DNA of 6,993 nt from Coriobacteriaceae bacterium (lineage in GTDB: Bacteria > Actinomycetota > Coriobacteriia > Coriobacteriales > UBA8131): contig JAAYYH010000072.1 in NCBI GenBank assembly GCA_012515495.1, positions 1-6,993 on the forward strand, given 5' to 3'. Numbering within the stretch: position 1 is the first letter of the stretch; each line of letters starts with the position of its first letter. Under the pieces are notes generated by a model. It saw only the letters and a program-made list of their open reading frames with translations. It had not been told where the DNA came from and made no database searches. A program made the position numbers and the translations under genes. This document shows positions 6,191-6,993 of the stretch, piece after piece.

Positions 6191-6993
6191 GTGGTCGATA
6201 AGAAGAAAGTCAGATCGTGGGCAATCTACGCAGTTATCCTGGCGGTACTGTTATTTCTAATCTCCTCACAGTTTCTGAATGGTAATGCTAACGCTCAGAG
6301 AGACGAGCTCTCGACAAGCGAGTTCGTCAGTGCAGTTGAGGATGGGAAAGTTGTTGAGGTTGTATATAGCGCTACAGCTGCGACCCTTCAGGGCACATAC
6401 CTGAAGGAGGGGGTTACTGACCCCAGTGAAGCAGTGCCGTTTGTATCAACATACATTGGCGAAGACTCCCTGGCCGAACTGATGGCCAAGCATCCAGAGA
6501 CACGTTACAGCGTCGATGTCCAGAATTCAAACATGTGGATATCTATCCTCACATCGATAGTGCCGCTATTACTCCTGTTTGGTTTCATGTGGTTCATGCT
6601 CTCGCAATTCAATAATGCCAACAGTAAGCAGATGCAGTTTGGCAAAGCGAAAGCAAAGAAGACAGCAGAGGAACGTCCAAAGACGAAATTCAAGGATGTC
6701 GCCGGTATCGATGAGGCTGTGGAGGAACTCCAAGAGGTCAAGGACTTCCTAGTTAACCCCAGTCGGTATCAGAAACTGGGCGCTAAGATTCCCCGTGGTG
6801 TGTTATTGGTAGGCCCTCCTGGAACCGGCAAGACCCTGCTTGCAAGAGCTGTAGCGGGAGAGGCTGAGGTGCCGTTCTTCTCAATCTCAGGCTCCGACTT
6901 CGTTGAGATGTTCGTTGGTGTAGGTGCTTCACGTGTGCGCGATCTGTTCGAGCAGGCAAAAGCGGCTGCACCTGCGATAATCTTCATTGACGA
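6191..6993 (+). CDS. ftsH: FtsH, ATP-dependent membrane zinc metalloprotease (5' part, runs off the window)
   Basis: FtsH is a hexameric AAA+ protease of the cytoplasmic membrane that degrades misfolded membrane proteins and some short-lived regulators. Only 267 residues are visible. A short basic N-terminus (VDKKKVR) leads to membrane segment 1 (about 10-26). An extracellular domain (27-114) and membrane segment 2 (115-139) follow. The AAA domain begins with FKDVAGIDEAVEEL from residue 167. The Walker A motif GPPGTGKT is at 208-215, the pore-loop region FVEMFVGVGASRVRDLF follows, and the start of Walker B (IIFID, 263-267) is cut by the window edge. The second region of homology and the HExxH zinc site lie outside. 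I choose GTG 6191 because the in-frame stop TAA at 6161 leaves no other usual start before membrane segment 1. The ribosome binding site (GAGAAG, 6182-6187) is weak. Confidence 0.95.
   Translation, partial: MVDKKKVRSWAIYAVILAVLLFLISSQFLNGNANAQRDELSTSEFVSAVEDGKVVEVVYSATAATLQGTYLKEGVTDPSEAVPFVSTYIGEDSLAELMAKHPETRYSVDVQNSNMWISILTSIVPLLLLFGFMWFMLSQFNNANSKQMQFGKAKAKKTAEERPKTKFKDVAGIDEAVEELQEVKDFLVNPSRYQKLGAKIPRGVLLVGPPGTGKTLLARAVAGEAEVPFFSISGSDFVEMFVGVGASRVRDLFEQAKAAAPAIIFID

Overview
The window carries a heat-shock chaperonin locus followed by a compact housekeeping gene run, all on the + strand. Gene content and protein character suggest a Gram-positive actinobacterium, most likely a member of the class Coriobacteriia at moderate GC. 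The supporting points are the GroEL sequence style, a tilS-hpt-ftsH order shared with many Gram-positives, and groESL under a CIRCE operator. The lineage is inferred from recalled family character, not from a search.

Layout: positions 3-83 look like the last 26 codons of a gene entering from the left, possibly tsaD, which often precedes groES in actinobacteria. Positions 84-514 are AT-rich and non-coding. They hold two adjacent stem-loops (244-295) and a degenerate tandem repeat of exact 8-base period (355-426). A sigma-A-type promoter (515-542) comes next, then a perfect-arm CIRCE element (552-578), a leader of about 125 nt, groES (677-967), groEL (986-2617) and a strong intrinsic terminator (about 2662-2697).

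After a 313-base spacer with a 17-base tandem repeat, a second unit starts. It contains a membrane-anchored phospholipase D-like protein with degraded catalytic motifs (2931-4088), tilS (4085-5611, ATGA overlap), hpt (5620-6156) and the N-terminal part of ftsH (6191 to the window edge). Spacing is -4, 8 and 34 bases, so these are probably co-transcribed.

Functionally the window covers protein folding (GroES/GroEL), tRNA-Ile decoding (TilS), purine salvage (Hpt) and membrane protein quality control (FtsH). These known genes are ordinary. What is not explained by standard annotation is the PLD-like membrane protein at the head of the tilS-hpt-ftsH unit and the period-8 repeat upstream of groES. 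I see no mobile element, CRISPR array, tRNA or rRNA gene, and no convincing evidence of a new multi-gene system.
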